48,980 nucleotides of DNA from Candidatus Rokubacteria bacterium GWA2_70_23 (GTDB lineage: Bacteria; Methylomirabilota; Methylomirabilia; Rokubacteriales; CSP1-6): the NCBI GenBank assembly GCA_001788395.1, contig MGBT01000163.1, forward strand, positions 5,173 through 54,152, in the 5' to 3' direction. The number at the start of each line of letters is the position of its first letter. Positions within the stretch are counted from its first letter, which is position 1. The notes under the pieces are model-generated. The model had not been told where the DNA came from, made no database searches, and saw nothing but the letters and a program-made list of their open reading frames with translations. Made by a program: the position numbers and the translations under genes. This document shows, one piece after another, positions 1 through 8,003 of this stretch.

Positions 1-2
1 GC

Positions 3-56
3 CTCTTTGGGCAGATCCTCGGGCGCATCGAGCATGTCGCGGGGCATCCGACCTGA
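3..56 (+). CDS. C-terminal end of an upstream gene (partial)
   Basis: The frame starting at base 3 is open from the window edge and ends in TGA at 54-56. It encodes about 17 residues (LFGQILGRIEHVAGHPT). The stop lies 57 bases before the next gene's ribosome binding site, which fits the tail of a preceding gene in the same direction. Too little is visible to name the protein, and a chance open frame of this length cannot be excluded. Confidence 0.35.
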   Translation, partial: LFGQILGRIEHVAGHPT

Positions 57-112
57 TCCAGGTGACAACACTGCAAGCTCATCGCCGAGCGCTTTCCGAA
101 GGAGGCACGAGG

Positions 113-1342
113 ATGGCCGCCAATATGACTCCCTGGCATACGGACCGCTGGTTTGTGAGCCCCTGGAACTTCCTCGACGAGGTCATGCAGGGGACTCAGT
201 TCCCCAAGCGGGTGAAGTTCCACGACGTGTGTCTGCGGGACGGCGAGCAGCAGGCCGGCGTGGAGTTCACCCCAGCCGAGAAGGTGCGCCTGGCCACCCT
301 GCTGGCCGAGGCGGGGGTGCACCGGATCGAGGCCGGCATGCCGGCGGTCTCTCCGGCGGACGCCAAGGCCATCAAGGAGATCGTGAAGCGGAACCTGCCC
401 GCCGAGATCTTCGCCTTCTCCCGCTGCATGAAGGAGGACGTGAAGCGGGTGGTGGACACGGGCGTGAAGGGCATCGTGATGGAGGTCCCCTCCAGCGAAC
501 ACATCATCGAGTACGCCTACAAGTGGACCCTCGATCAGGCCGTCGAGGCCAGTATCGAGGCCACGCAGTACGCCAAGTCGCAGGGCCTGTACGTCGTGTT
601 CTTCCCCATCGACGCCTCCCGGGCCGATATGAGCTGGTATTTGAAGATCATCGAGCAGGTGGCCACCCAGGGGCACATGGACGCCCTGGCATTGGTGGAC
701 ACCTTCGGCGTGCTGTCGCCGCACGCCGTCCGGTACTTTGTGCGCCACACCCGCGAGCGGATCAAGAAGCCCCTGGAAACCCATTTCCACATGGACTTCG
801 GCATGGGTGTGGCCAACACGGTGATCGCGGTGGCGGAGGGGGCCGAGGTGATCCACTCCACCATCTCCGGCATCGGGGAGCGGGCCGGCAACGCGCCCAC
901 CGAGGACACGCTCCTGGCCCTGCTCACCATGTACGGGGTGGACACGGGCATCAAGACCGAGCGCCTCACCAAGCTGTCCCGGTACGTGCGGAAGATCGCC
1001 AGGATCGCCATGCCCGCCAACCGGCAGATCGTGGGGGACACGCTCTTCGACATCGAGTCCGGGATCATCGCGAGCTGGTACAAGAACGCGGCCAGGGACC
1101 ACTTCCTGGAGGTGTTCCCGTTCCACCCGAAGCTGGTGGGGCAGCGGATGCCCCGCGTGGTGCTGGGGAAGAACAGCGGCCTCGACTCCATCCGGATGCA
1201 CCTGGAGCGGATCCGCGTCAAGGCCACCGAGGACCAGGTGACCGACATCCTCATGCGGGTCAAGTCCGCCTCCCTGAAGAAGAAGGGCCTCCTCGACGAC
1301 AAGGAGTTCCGCAGGATCGTGAAACAGGTCGTGCCGCGATGA
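113..1342 (+). CDS. Pyruvate carboxyltransferase / HMG-CoA lyase-like (DRE-TIM) enzyme
   Basis: A 409-residue member of the DRE-TIM metallolyase superfamily (isopropylmalate/homocitrate/citramalate synthases and HMG-CoA lyases), which form or break C-C bonds between an acyl-CoA or aldehyde and a 2-oxoacid. The diagnostic LRDGEQ motif lies about 40 residues in, and the metal-binding HxH appears as THFHMDFG near residue 245. The catalytic region is followed by a region rich in Lys and Arg, and there is no clear LeuA-type allosteric domain. I chose the ATG at 113 because GGAGG at 101-105 is seven bases upstream; an in-frame GTG at 62 has no such site. The stop overlaps the next gene's ATG (ATGA), so the two are probably co-translated. 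The exact substrate cannot be deduced; pairing with a fumarylacetoacetate-hydrolase-family enzyme suggests organic-acid catabolism. Confidence 0.85.
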   Translation: MAANMTPWHTDRWFVSPWNFLDEVMQGTQFPKRVKFHDVCLRDGEQQAGVEFTPAEKVRLATLLAEAGVHRIEAGMPAVSPADAKAIKEIVKRNLPAEIFAFSRCMKEDVKRVVDTGVKGIVMEVPSSEHIIEYAYKWTLDQAVEASIEATQYAKSQGLYVVFFPIDASRADMSWYLKIIEQVATQGHMDALALVDTFGVLSPHAVRYFVRHTRERIKKPLETHFHMDFGMGVANTVIAVAEGAEVIHSTISGIGERAGNAPTEDTLLALLTMYGVDTGIKTERLTKLSRYVRKIARIAMPANRQIVGDTLFDIESGIIASWYKNAARDHFLEVFPFHPKLVGQRMPRVVLGKNSGLDSIRMHLERIRVKATEDQVTDILMRVKSASLKKKGLLDDKEFRRIVKQVVPR

Positions 1343-2268
1343 AGATCGTTCGCTTCTCCCAGAGTGGCCACGCGCCACGCCTGGGCTGCTTCCTCGGGCA
1401 GGACCGCGTGATGGATCTGGCCGCGACGGGCGCCACCCACCTCGCCGGCAAGGGCGTGGTCCGCGCCGGGGAGATCGCGGCAACGCTGTTCCCGCAGAGT
1501 ACCCGCGGCTTCCTCGAGGGCGGTGTCGTCAGCCAGGACATGCTCGCCGCGATGATGGCGGCGATCAAGGCCGGGATGCTGGACCCGGTCGCTCACGTGG
1601 CCGGCTCCGTCCGGCTGCACGCGCCCATCGCCGATCCCGGCAAGTTCATCTGCATCGGCCTGAACTACCGGGACCACGCCGCCGAGGGGGGCACCCCCGT
1701 GCCGAAGCAGCCGCCGATCTTCCCCAAGTGGGCCAACGCCATCCTCGACCCCGGCGAGCCCATCCTGAGGCCGCGCGGCGAGAAGACGCTCGACTGGGAG
1801 GTGGAGCTCGGCGTCGTCATCGGACGCACCGCCCGACACATCCCGAGGGCGCAGGCCCTCGACCACGTCTACGGCTACACGATCGTCAACGACGCGAGCG
1901 CGCGCGACTTCCAGTTCCACACGAGCCAGTGGGCCTCGGGCAAGATCGGCGACACGCTGGCCCCGGTGGGCCCGTACATCGCCGATACTGCCGAGATCCC
2001 CGACCCGCACGTGCTCGATCTCAAGACCTGGGTCAACGGCCGCCTCATGCAGAACGGGACCACGCGCAACTTCATCTTCGACATCGGCTACCTCATCGAG
2101 TACCTGTCGAGCATCATGACGCTCGAGCCCGGCGATCTCATCGCCACGGGCACCCCCGCCGGGGTCGGCTTCTCCCGCAAGCCGCCCATCGTGCTCCAGC
2201 CCGGCGACACCGTGCGGCTCGAGATCACCGGGCTCGGCACGCTCGAGAACCCGGTGAAGGACGCGTAG
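1339..2268 (+). CDS. Fumarylacetoacetate hydrolase (FAH) family protein
   Basis: A 309-residue cytosolic enzyme of the FAH superfamily, metal-dependent hydrolases, decarboxylases or isomerases of 2-oxo-acid intermediates from aromatic breakdown. The N-terminal ~85 residues form the usual cap domain, and the core contains FICIGLNYRDHAAE, then acidic metal-ligand positions (DWEVELGVVIG), NDASARDFQ and the C-terminal IATGTPAGVG signature. The length is typical of the 2-hydroxyhepta-2,4-diene-1,7-dioate isomerase-like branch. Its ATG overlaps the stop of the carboxyltransferase gene, and the phosphoglycerate mutase gene starts nine bases after its stop, so all three may form one transcript. The specific substrate is not resolvable from sequence. 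Confidence 0.9.
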   Translation: MKIVRFSQSGHAPRLGCFLGQDRVMDLAATGATHLAGKGVVRAGEIAATLFPQSTRGFLEGGVVSQDMLAAMMAAIKAGMLDPVAHVAGSVRLHAPIADPGKFICIGLNYRDHAAEGGTPVPKQPPIFPKWANAILDPGEPILRPRGEKTLDWEVELGVVIGRTARHIPRAQALDHVYGYTIVNDASARDFQFHTSQWASGKIGDTLAPVGPYIADTAEIPDPHVLDLKTWVNGRLMQNGTTRNFIFDIGYLIEYLSSIMTLEPGDLIATGTPAGVGFSRKPPIVLQPGDTVRLEITGLGTLENPVKDA

Positions 2269-2277
2269 CGCAGCCCC

Positions 2278-3480
2278 ATGGATCTGGACCTGCTGCGGAC
2301 GCTGGTCATCGGCAACGCGACGAGGATCGTGCTGTGCTCGCTGGACGGCCTCGGCGGCCTGCCCCGCCCCGGGACGGCCAAGAGCGAGCTGGCGACCGCG
2401 CGTATCCCGAACCTCCACGCCCTGGCCGCCCGCTCGGCCTGCGGGCTGATTCGCCACGTGGGCCCGGGTATCACTCCGGGCAGCGGGCCCGGACACCTCG
2501 GGCTCTTCGGCTACGATCCCCTGCGCTATGTCGTCGGGCGCGGGGTGCTCGAGGCGCTGGGCATCGACTTCGACCTGCGCCCGGGCGACGTCGCAGCGCG
2601 AGGGAACTTCTGCAGCGTGGATGGCGACGGCCTCATCACCGACCGCCGGGCTGGACGGATCCAGACCGAGTTGTGCAACCGCCTCGTGGAGCGGCTCCGC
2701 CAGATCCGTCTGAAGGGCGTCGAGGTCCTGGTGGAGCCGGTCCGGGAGCACCGCTTCGTTCTCGTGCTGCGTGGAGCCGGGCTCTCCGGCCGCGTGTCCG
2801 AGACCGACCCGCAAGCGCTCGGCGTCCCGCCGCTCGCCGCCCTTGCGCTCGTCCCCGAGGCCGAGACCACCGCCGCCTTCGTCAACCGCTTCGTCGAGGC
2901 CGCGCGCCCGCTCCTCAAGGACGCCGCTCCGGCCAACATGCTCCTCCTGCGGGGCTTCGACCGGCAGCCCGACCTGCCCCGCCTTCCCGAGGTCTTCGGC
3001 CTCAAGGCCGCGGCCATCGCCGCCTATCCCATGTACCGGGGGCTGGCGCGGCTCGTGGGAATGGAGGTGCTCAAGACGGGCAGCACCTTCGCCGACGAGG
3101 TCACCACGCTGCGCGAGCACTGGAGCGCCTACGACTTCTTCTTCCTCCACTACAAGGACACGGACAAGGCCGGCGAGGACGGCGACTTCGACGGCAAGGT
3201 CGCGGCACTGGAGCGCTTCGACGCCCACCTGCCGGACATCCTCGCGCTCCGGCCCGACGTGCTCGTGGTCTCCGGGGATCATGCGACGCCCTCGGTCCTC
3301 AAAGGGCACGGCTGGCAGCCGGTGCCGGCGCTCATCTGGAGTGCGTACTGTGGCGCGGACCCGGTGAGGCATTTCACCGAGCGGGCTTGCGCAGCCGGGA
3401 CCCTGGGGCTCCTCGCCGCCCAGGACCTCATGCCGCTCGTGATGGCCAACGCCCTCCGGCTCACCAAGTTCGGAGCGTGA
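2278..3480 (+). CDS. apgM: 2,3-bisphosphoglycerate-independent phosphoglycerate mutase, archaeal type
   Basis: A 400-residue protein of the ApgM branch of the alkaline phosphatase superfamily, interconverting 3- and 2-phosphoglycerate in glycolysis and gluconeogenesis. The N-terminus carries the metal-binding aspartate in CSLDGLGGLP followed by TPGSGPGHLGLFGYDP, where the serine would be the phosphoserine nucleophile. The C-terminal metal site shows as LHYKDTDKAGEDGDFDGK and VVSGDHATPS, the usual Asp/His ligands. The length matches archaeal-type enzymes (about 400 residues) and not the ~510-residue GpmI type. It is the third gene of a likely operon. A phosphonoacetate hydrolase-like activity is less likely because the ApgM motifs are complete. 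Confidence 0.9.
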   Translation: MDLDLLRTLVIGNATRIVLCSLDGLGGLPRPGTAKSELATARIPNLHALAARSACGLIRHVGPGITPGSGPGHLGLFGYDPLRYVVGRGVLEALGIDFDLRPGDVAARGNFCSVDGDGLITDRRAGRIQTELCNRLVERLRQIRLKGVEVLVEPVREHRFVLVLRGAGLSGRVSETDPQALGVPPLAALALVPEAETTAAFVNRFVEAARPLLKDAAPANMLLLRGFDRQPDLPRLPEVFGLKAAAIAAYPMYRGLARLVGMEVLKTGSTFADEVTTLREHWSAYDFFFLHYKDTDKAGEDGDFDGKVAALERFDAHLPDILALRPDVLVVSGDHATPSVLKGHGWQPVPALIWSAYCGADPVRHFTERACAAGTLGLLAAQDLMPLVMANALRLTKFGA

Positions 3481-3501
3481 GGCCCTACCGGCCGGCGGGA
3501 T

Positions 3502-3531
3502 TTGAGCGGCCGGTGGCTCTTCTGATACAGT
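3502..3531 (+). promoter_or_regulatory. Candidate sigma-70 promoter for the M23 peptidase gene
   Basis: TTGAGC at 3502-3507 and TACAGT at 3526-3531 are separated by 18 bases. The downstream ATG at 3540 starts only eight bases after the -10 box and has no purine-rich site before it, so a transcript from here would be leaderless or nearly so. This is inferred from sequence only. Confidence 0.4.
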
Positions 3532-3539
3532 AACGGCCT

Positions 3540-4769
3540 ATGCGGCGTCTCCGCCCGGTGCTCGCAATGCTCTCACTCCTCGCGGCCTTCGTGACGGCCC
3601 TGCCGACGTCTCCCGTCGATCCGCCGCCCGTTGCGACCGTTGCGCCCGAACCTCCAGTGCCGCCGCCGCTCGCCGTGAGTGAGACCCAGGTGCGGCGTGG
3701 CGAGACCCTCGAGGCCGCGCTTCTCCGGAGCGGCGTGCCCCGGACCGACGCCCTTGAGATGATCGCGGCCCTCCGGCCGGCGGTGAACCCGAGACGCCTG
3801 CGTCCCGGCGAGCGGCTCCTCGTCGCGCGCGCGGGTTCGGGAGAGACGGCCGGCGTCACCTACTGGCGCTCACCCGCCGAGCGCCACGAGCTCACACGGG
3901 AGGCCAACCGCTGGACGCTCGAGACCGTCCAGACGCCGGTGGAGGTCCGCATCGTCGCGGTCGCCGGTCGGCTCGAGGATTCGCTCTTCGCCAGCATCGA
4001 CCGCCTGGGGGAGCAACCCGCGCTCACGGCCGCCCTCGTGGCCCTCTTCGAGTGGGACTTCGACTTCGCCGCCGACTCCCTTCCGGGCGATCGGTTCCGG
4101 CTCCTGGTCGAGAAGCGCTACGCAGCCGGCGAGTTCCTCGGCTACGGCAACATCCTCGCCGCCCAGTACAGGACGTCGGGGCGGCCCCCGCTGACCGCCG
4201 TCGGATTCGGCGACGGAGACGGCGCGACCCTCTACTACGATGGCGCGGGACGCTCGGTGCGAAAGATGTTCCTGCGCGCCCCGCTGGACTTCACGCGCGT
4301 CACCTCCGGCTTCTCCCAGGCCCGGAAGCACCCGATCCTGGGCGGGGTGCGCCCGCATCTGGCGATCGACTACGCCGCGCCCATCGGGACGCCGGTCCGC
4401 GCGGTGGCCGACGGCGTCGTCCGGAGCGCCGGCTGGAACGGCGGCAACGGCATCAGCGTGATGATCCGGCACGCGCGGGACTACGAGACGATGTACAACC
4501 ACCTCTCCGCCGCCCTGATCCGGCGGGGCGAGCGCGTGCGCCAGCGCCAGGTCATCGGGCGAGTCGGCTCCACCGGCCTGTCGACGGGCCCGCACCTGGA
4601 TTACCGCGTCGCGAAGCAAGGACGGTTCGTCAACCCGCTCGCGGAGAAATTCATTCCCGGAGCGCCCGTCCCCCGCGAGCGCCGGCGGGCCTTCGAGAGC
4701 CACCGCGACACCCTGCTCCAGCGCCTCGAGCGCGAGGCCCCCTTCGCCTCTTCTCGCGACCGCTCCTGA
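3540..4769 (+). CDS. M23 family metallopeptidase (peptidoglycan endopeptidase-like)
   Basis: A 409-residue exported protein with a basic N-terminus and hydrophobic stretch (RRLRPVLAMLSLLAAFVTAL) that looks like a signal peptide or anchor, followed by a proline-rich linker. Residues ~50-100 resemble the OapA/LysM-like region of murein hydrolases. The C-terminal lysostaphin-type domain shows HLAIDYA (HxxxD zinc ligands), the conserved MYNHLS and GPHLDYR (the HxH-region ligand), so the zinc site is complete. Such proteins cleave or regulate cleavage of peptidoglycan cross-links in the periplasm. It is preceded by a candidate promoter and followed six bases later by the rhomboid remnant. Whether it is an active hydrolase or an EnvC-like activator cannot be told, although the ligands favour activity. 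Confidence 0.88.
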   Translation: MRRLRPVLAMLSLLAAFVTALPTSPVDPPPVATVAPEPPVPPPLAVSETQVRRGETLEAALLRSGVPRTDALEMIAALRPAVNPRRLRPGERLLVARAGSGETAGVTYWRSPAERHELTREANRWTLETVQTPVEVRIVAVAGRLEDSLFASIDRLGEQPALTAALVALFEWDFDFAADSLPGDRFRLLVEKRYAAGEFLGYGNILAAQYRTSGRPPLTAVGFGDGDGATLYYDGAGRSVRKMFLRAPLDFTRVTSGFSQARKHPILGGVRPHLAIDYAAPIGTPVRAVADGVVRSAGWNGGNGISVMIRHARDYETMYNHLSAALIRRGERVRQRQVIGRVGSTGLSTGPHLDYRVAKQGRFVNPLAEKFIPGAPVPRERRRAFESHRDTLLQRLEREAPFASSRDRS

Positions 4770-4775
4770 GCCGCG

Positions 4776-5039
4776 GTGCTCCGCAAGACGTCGGGCTCCA
4801 GCCTCTGCTACGCCTGCGGCAAGCTCAACCGCGTGGACGCCTCCGTCTGCTTCTACATGCCCGGGGTGAACAACTTCGCGCATGCGGGGGGCTTCGTCGG
4901 CGGCTACCTCACGGGGATGGTCGTCGGCCACGGCGACTCCCGCCTGGGGGATGGCCTCCACCGCGCGGCCGCAACCGCAGCCGTGGCCTTGACGGCACTG
5001 GCCTTCGCCCTCGCCGTGTGGAATGCCTTTGGGGCCTGA
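4776..5039 (+). pseudogene. Internally deleted rhomboid-family protein (zinc-ribbon head fused to last helix)
   Basis: An 87-codon GTG-start frame. Residues 7-27 form the head of a zinc ribbon (CYACGKLNRVDASVCFY), but the expected fourth cysteine is replaced by a jump straight into PGVNNFAHAGGFVGGYLTG. The latter is the signature of the last catalytic helix of rhomboid intramembrane proteases (the catalytic His with GGxxxG). The middle of the protein, including all central membrane helices and the GxSG serine, is absent while the frame stays open. A hydrophobic helix follows at the C-terminus. This looks like an in-frame deletion of a zinc-ribbon rhomboid, either real or an assembly artefact; a functional mini-protein is possible but unsupported. 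Confidence 0.6.
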
Positions 5040-5059
5040 TCCAGGGGCTCGGATATACT
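5029..5059 (+). promoter_or_regulatory. Candidate promoter for the antiporter gene
   Basis: TATACT at 5054-5059 is a good -10 box; the best -35 match, TTGGGG at 5029-5034, is weak and 19 bases away. It lies in the only gap before the antiporter ATG at 5117, leaving a leader of about 50 bases. Confidence 0.35.
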
Positions 5060-5116
5060 CCCGGTGATGCTTCCGACCTCTCGCGCGCGCTCCTGCCCCA
5101 TGGTCCCCGACGCCCC

Positions 5117-6355
5117 ATGACCGGCGCGGCGCCGCCCGTCGCCTGGGTCCTGCCATTCGCCGGCATGCTCCTGGCCATCGCCATCTGCCCGCTCGTGATG
5201 CCCCATTGGTGGGAGCACAACCGGAACAAGTTCTTGCTGTCCTGTGCGCTGGGCGCACCCGTTCTCGTCCTGTATCTGGGGCGCCACCCTGGCGCGCTGG
5301 TCGCCACGGCCGAGGAGTACCTGTCCTTCCTGATCCTGCTGGCGAGCCTCTACGTGATCACGGGAGGGATGCTGCTGCGGGGAGACCTCGAGGCGACCCC
5401 GCTGACCAACACGACCTTCCTCGCGACGGGCTCGATCCTGGCCTCGGTCATCGGGACCACGGGGGCCTCGATGGTGCTGATCCGGCCCTTGCTCCAGACC
5501 AACCGGGAGCGGAAGCGGGTCAGGCACACCGTCATCTTCTTCATCTTCCTCGTGTCCAATATCGGCGGCCTGCTCACGCCCCTCGGCGATCCCCCGCTCT
5601 TCCTGGGCTACCTGCGCGGGGTCCCCTTCACGTGGACGTTCCGCCTCTGGCCTCCCTGGGTCATCGCGGTGGGAGCCCTGCTGCTGACATATTTCATCTG
5701 GGACTCGATCCACCACGCGCGCGAGCCGCTGGCCGCCTTGAAGCGGGACCGCTCCGAGATCGAGCCGCTGCGCGTCCTGGGCGGGCTGAACGCGCTGCCG
5801 CTGGCCGGAGTGGTGCTGTCCGTGGCCTTCCTCCAGGCACCGTGGCGCGAGGTGGCCATGGTGGCGCTCGCCTGCCTCTCCTTCTGGCGGACGCCGCGGC
5901 ACGTCCACCGTGCCAACGGCTTCACGAGCTACCCGATCGTGGAAGTGGCGGTCCTGTTCTTCGGGATCTTCCTCACCATGATCCCGGCGCTGGAGCTGCT
6001 CCGCCTGCGCGGCGGCGAGCTGGGGGTGCGGGAGCCCTGGCAGTTCTTCTGGGTCAGCGGCATGCTCTCGTCGTTCCTGGACAACGCGCCGACGTATCTG
6101 ACCTTCCTGTCGCTGGCCCAGGGGCTCCACCTGGCCGACGAGGTCGTGGGGGTCACCCACGCCGTGCTGGCCGCGATCAGCGTGGGATGCGTGTTCATGG
6201 GCGCCAACTCCTATATCGGGAATGCGCCCAACTTCATGGTCAAGTCCGTCGCCGAGGAAGCCAAGGTCCGGATGCCCTCGTTCTTCGGCTACATGGTGTA
6301 CAGCCTGGGTATCCTCGGCCCCCTCTACCTCGTGCTGACATTCCTTTTCCTTTGA
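5117..6355 (+). CDS. Sodium:proton antiporter / citrate-transporter-like membrane protein (CitMHS_2 type)
   Basis: A 412-residue polytopic inner-membrane protein with roughly ten or more hydrophobic helices. Conserved ion-transporter-superfamily features include GTTGASMVLIRPLL, SNIGGLLTPLGDPPLFLGYL, FLDNAPTYLTFL and MGANSYIGNAPNF; the paired Asn-Ala-Pro segments are typical of the re-entrant regions in NhaD/ArsB/CitM-like carriers. It probably exchanges Na+ for H+ or carries an organic anion; the substrate is uncertain. The open frame extends far upstream, but the ATG at 5117 precedes the first hydrophobic segment and leaves the family-typical length. The DHH phosphoesterase starts five bases after its stop, suggesting co-transcription. 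Confidence 0.85.
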   Translation: MTGAAPPVAWVLPFAGMLLAIAICPLVMPHWWEHNRNKFLLSCALGAPVLVLYLGRHPGALVATAEEYLSFLILLASLYVITGGMLLRGDLEATPLTNTTFLATGSILASVIGTTGASMVLIRPLLQTNRERKRVRHTVIFFIFLVSNIGGLLTPLGDPPLFLGYLRGVPFTWTFRLWPPWVIAVGALLLTYFIWDSIHHAREPLAALKRDRSEIEPLRVLGGLNALPLAGVVLSVAFLQAPWREVAMVALACLSFWRTPRHVHRANGFTSYPIVEVAVLFFGIFLTMIPALELLRLRGGELGVREPWQFFWVSGMLSSFLDNAPTYLTFLSLAQGLHLADEVVGVTHAVLAAISVGCVFMGANSYIGNAPNFMVKSVAEEAKVRMPSFFGYMVYSLGILGPLYLVLTFLFL

Positions 6356-6360
6356 CCACG

Positions 6361-7731
6361 ATGCGGTACGTGCTCCTCTGTCCCGACGATCTGATCGAGC
6401 ACCTGGTGGGCCGTACCACGCTGCCGGGTGACTCGGCCGTCTATCTGGTGTCCACGCGCGCGCTCCGCACGCGCCTTGCGCGGCGGGGACCGGCCGCCAT
6501 CGTCGGGGACCTCGCCGATGCCGGCTTCCTGCGGCGGGCCCTCAAGGGCAGCCGCCGGCCGGCCGTCGTCGGAGCCCCCGCCACCCGGGTTCCCCGGATC
6601 CTGAGGGCGCTGCGCGAGGCGCTCCCCGGTGTCCCCCTCCTGGCGGTGACCGATGAGTCGGGGGCGCCCCCCGGCACCACGGCGGTGCCGCTGTCCGCCT
6701 TCGGGGAGCGGGTGATCCGACCGGCGCTGGAGCGGGCCCTGAGCCGCGACCGGGTCGAGCGCATCCGGCGCCACTTCGAGGACGCCCAGCAGGTGCTGAT
6801 CCTCATGCAGGACGATCCCGACCCCGACGCCATCGCCTCGGCACTGGCGCTGAAGACGCTCCTCGGCCGCACCCGGACCTCGGTGCACGTCTGCACCTTC
6901 GGCACGATCACGCGTCCCGAGAACGTCGCCATGTGCAAGATCCTGGAGATCGAGGTGGAGGAGATCAGCGCCCAGGCGCTGGACCAGTTCGACCGGGTGG
7001 CGATGGTGGACGTGCAGCCCTCGTTCCTCGAGGAGCGCTTCCACGGGGTGGATCTCGTGATCGACCACCATCCCGTGGAGCGGCCGATCAAGGCGCGCAT
7101 CCGCGACGTGCGACCGTCCTACGGCGCCACCTCCACGATCCTCGTCGAGTACCTGCGGGCCGCCGACGTCAAGGTGACGCAGCGGCTGGCGACGGCGCTC
7201 CTGTACGGGATCAAGTCGGACACGCTGGGGCTGGAGCGCGGCGGCACGCGGGCGGACCTCGAGGCCTTCTCGTACCTGTACCTCCTGGCGAATCACAGCG
7301 CGCTTCGACGAATCGAGCGGCCCGAGCTGTCCGACGGGGCGCTGGACCTGCTGGCGCAGGGGCTCGCCCGGCGGCGGGTCCTGGGCGGGGTGTTCTTCTC
7401 CCATCTCGGCACCGTCACGATGGCGGATCTGATCCCGCAGTTCGCCGACTTCGGGCTCCAGGCGGAAGGGGTGGAGTGGTCGGTGGTCTCCGGCGTGGTC
7501 GGAGACCAGGTCCACGTGTCGATCCGGAACGTGGGGTACGTCAAGAGCGCGGGAGACATGGTCCGGGCGGCGTTCGGCGATATCGGCCCCGCCGGCGGCC
7601 ACAGGACCATGGCCAAGGCGGTGGTGCCGCTCGCAAGCCTGACGGTGGGCGACGAGGCCCGCGCAGGGCGGGGCTGCCCCGAGCGGATCATCCACCGCGT
7701 CCTCCGCGCCCTCGGCCAGAGCGGCAAGTGA
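6361..7731 (+). CDS. DHH-family phosphoesterase with N-terminal TrkA-N-like region
   Basis: A 456-residue protein. Residues ~1-125 look like a degenerate Rossmann/TrkA-N-type fold lacking a clear GxGxxG. The DHH domain begins near residue 140: DDPDPDAIASALAL (usual DxDxxxS/A metal-site segment), RVAMVDVQPSF, and the hallmark VIDHHPVE. The C-terminal DHHA1-like substrate domain ends with GNVGYVKSAG-type sequence and a glycine/histidine motif GPAGGHRTMA. The family includes oligoribonuclease/pAp-phosphatase NrnA and c-di-AMP phosphodiesterases; the Mn-binding residues are present, so activity on short RNA, pAp or cyclic dinucleotides is plausible. Its position after a cation antiporter makes a c-di-AMP-like or ion-homeostasis role attractive, but that is inference. 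Confidence 0.85.
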   Translation: MRYVLLCPDDLIEHLVGRTTLPGDSAVYLVSTRALRTRLARRGPAAIVGDLADAGFLRRALKGSRRPAVVGAPATRVPRILRALREALPGVPLLAVTDESGAPPGTTAVPLSAFGERVIRPALERALSRDRVERIRRHFEDAQQVLILMQDDPDPDAIASALALKTLLGRTRTSVHVCTFGTITRPENVAMCKILEIEVEEISAQALDQFDRVAMVDVQPSFLEERFHGVDLVIDHHPVERPIKARIRDVRPSYGATSTILVEYLRAADVKVTQRLATALLYGIKSDTLGLERGGTRADLEAFSYLYLLANHSALRRIERPELSDGALDLLAQGLARRRVLGGVFFSHLGTVTMADLIPQFADFGLQAEGVEWSVVSGVVGDQVHVSIRNVGYVKSAGDMVRAAFGDIGPAGGHRTMAKAVVPLASLTVGDEARAGRGCPERIIHRVLRALGQSGK

Positions 7732-7756
7732 CAGGCGCCCCCGGCCGCCCCCACGC

Positions 7757-7993
7757 CCCGATGAGCCCCACAGGGGCGAAGAGGCCCTACCGCAACCCGA
7801 TGTCATCTACATTCAGGCGTCCTGGATGAGGCCGATCAGGCCGAAGAGGCCAAACCGCGAGGCAAAGTCTTCCACGTTCACGCCACGTGGACAAAGGCCC
7901 TACCGCGAGGCGAAGTAAGTTACATTCAAACCCAGGATCCGATGAGCGCTTGCGCGAAGAGGCCCTACCGCAACCCGAAGTAAATTACATTCA
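7757..7993 (+). repeat. Four-copy 40-bp repeat cluster upstream of mgtE
   Basis: Four degenerate copies of a 40-bp unit start at 7776, 7841, 7889 and 7954 (offsets 65, 48 and 65). Each has a purine-rich head (GAAGAGGCC or close), CCGC in the middle and ends in TACATTCA or CACGTTCA. Copies 1-2 and 3-4 are separated by 25 bp containing a GATGAG core, whereas copies 2-3 are only 8 bp apart. A further GATGAG lies just before copy 1. The last copy ends ten bases before the mgtE start codon, so the array occupies essentially the whole leader region. It could be a tandemly duplicated leader/operator, or a slipped-strand repeat; the spacers are too short and too similar for a CRISPR. Confidence 0.75.
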
Positions 7994-8003
7994 AGTGAGA
8001 TAG

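Noticed and set aside
535-3372. A 945-codon minus-strand open frame opposite the first three genes
   Set aside because: It is a GC-rich shadow: the plus-strand genes carry complete family motifs, and the minus-strand translation is low-complexity without domains.
1728-3533. A 601-codon plus-strand frame overlapping the FAH-family and apgM genes
   Set aside because: It is Arg/Pro/Gly-rich with no domain and lies over two well-supported genes in other frames.
7776-7993. CRISPR-like reading of the 40-bp repeats before mgtE
   Set aside because: The spacers are 25, 8 and 25 bp, the two longer ones share a GATGAG core, repeats are degenerate, and no cas genes are nearby.
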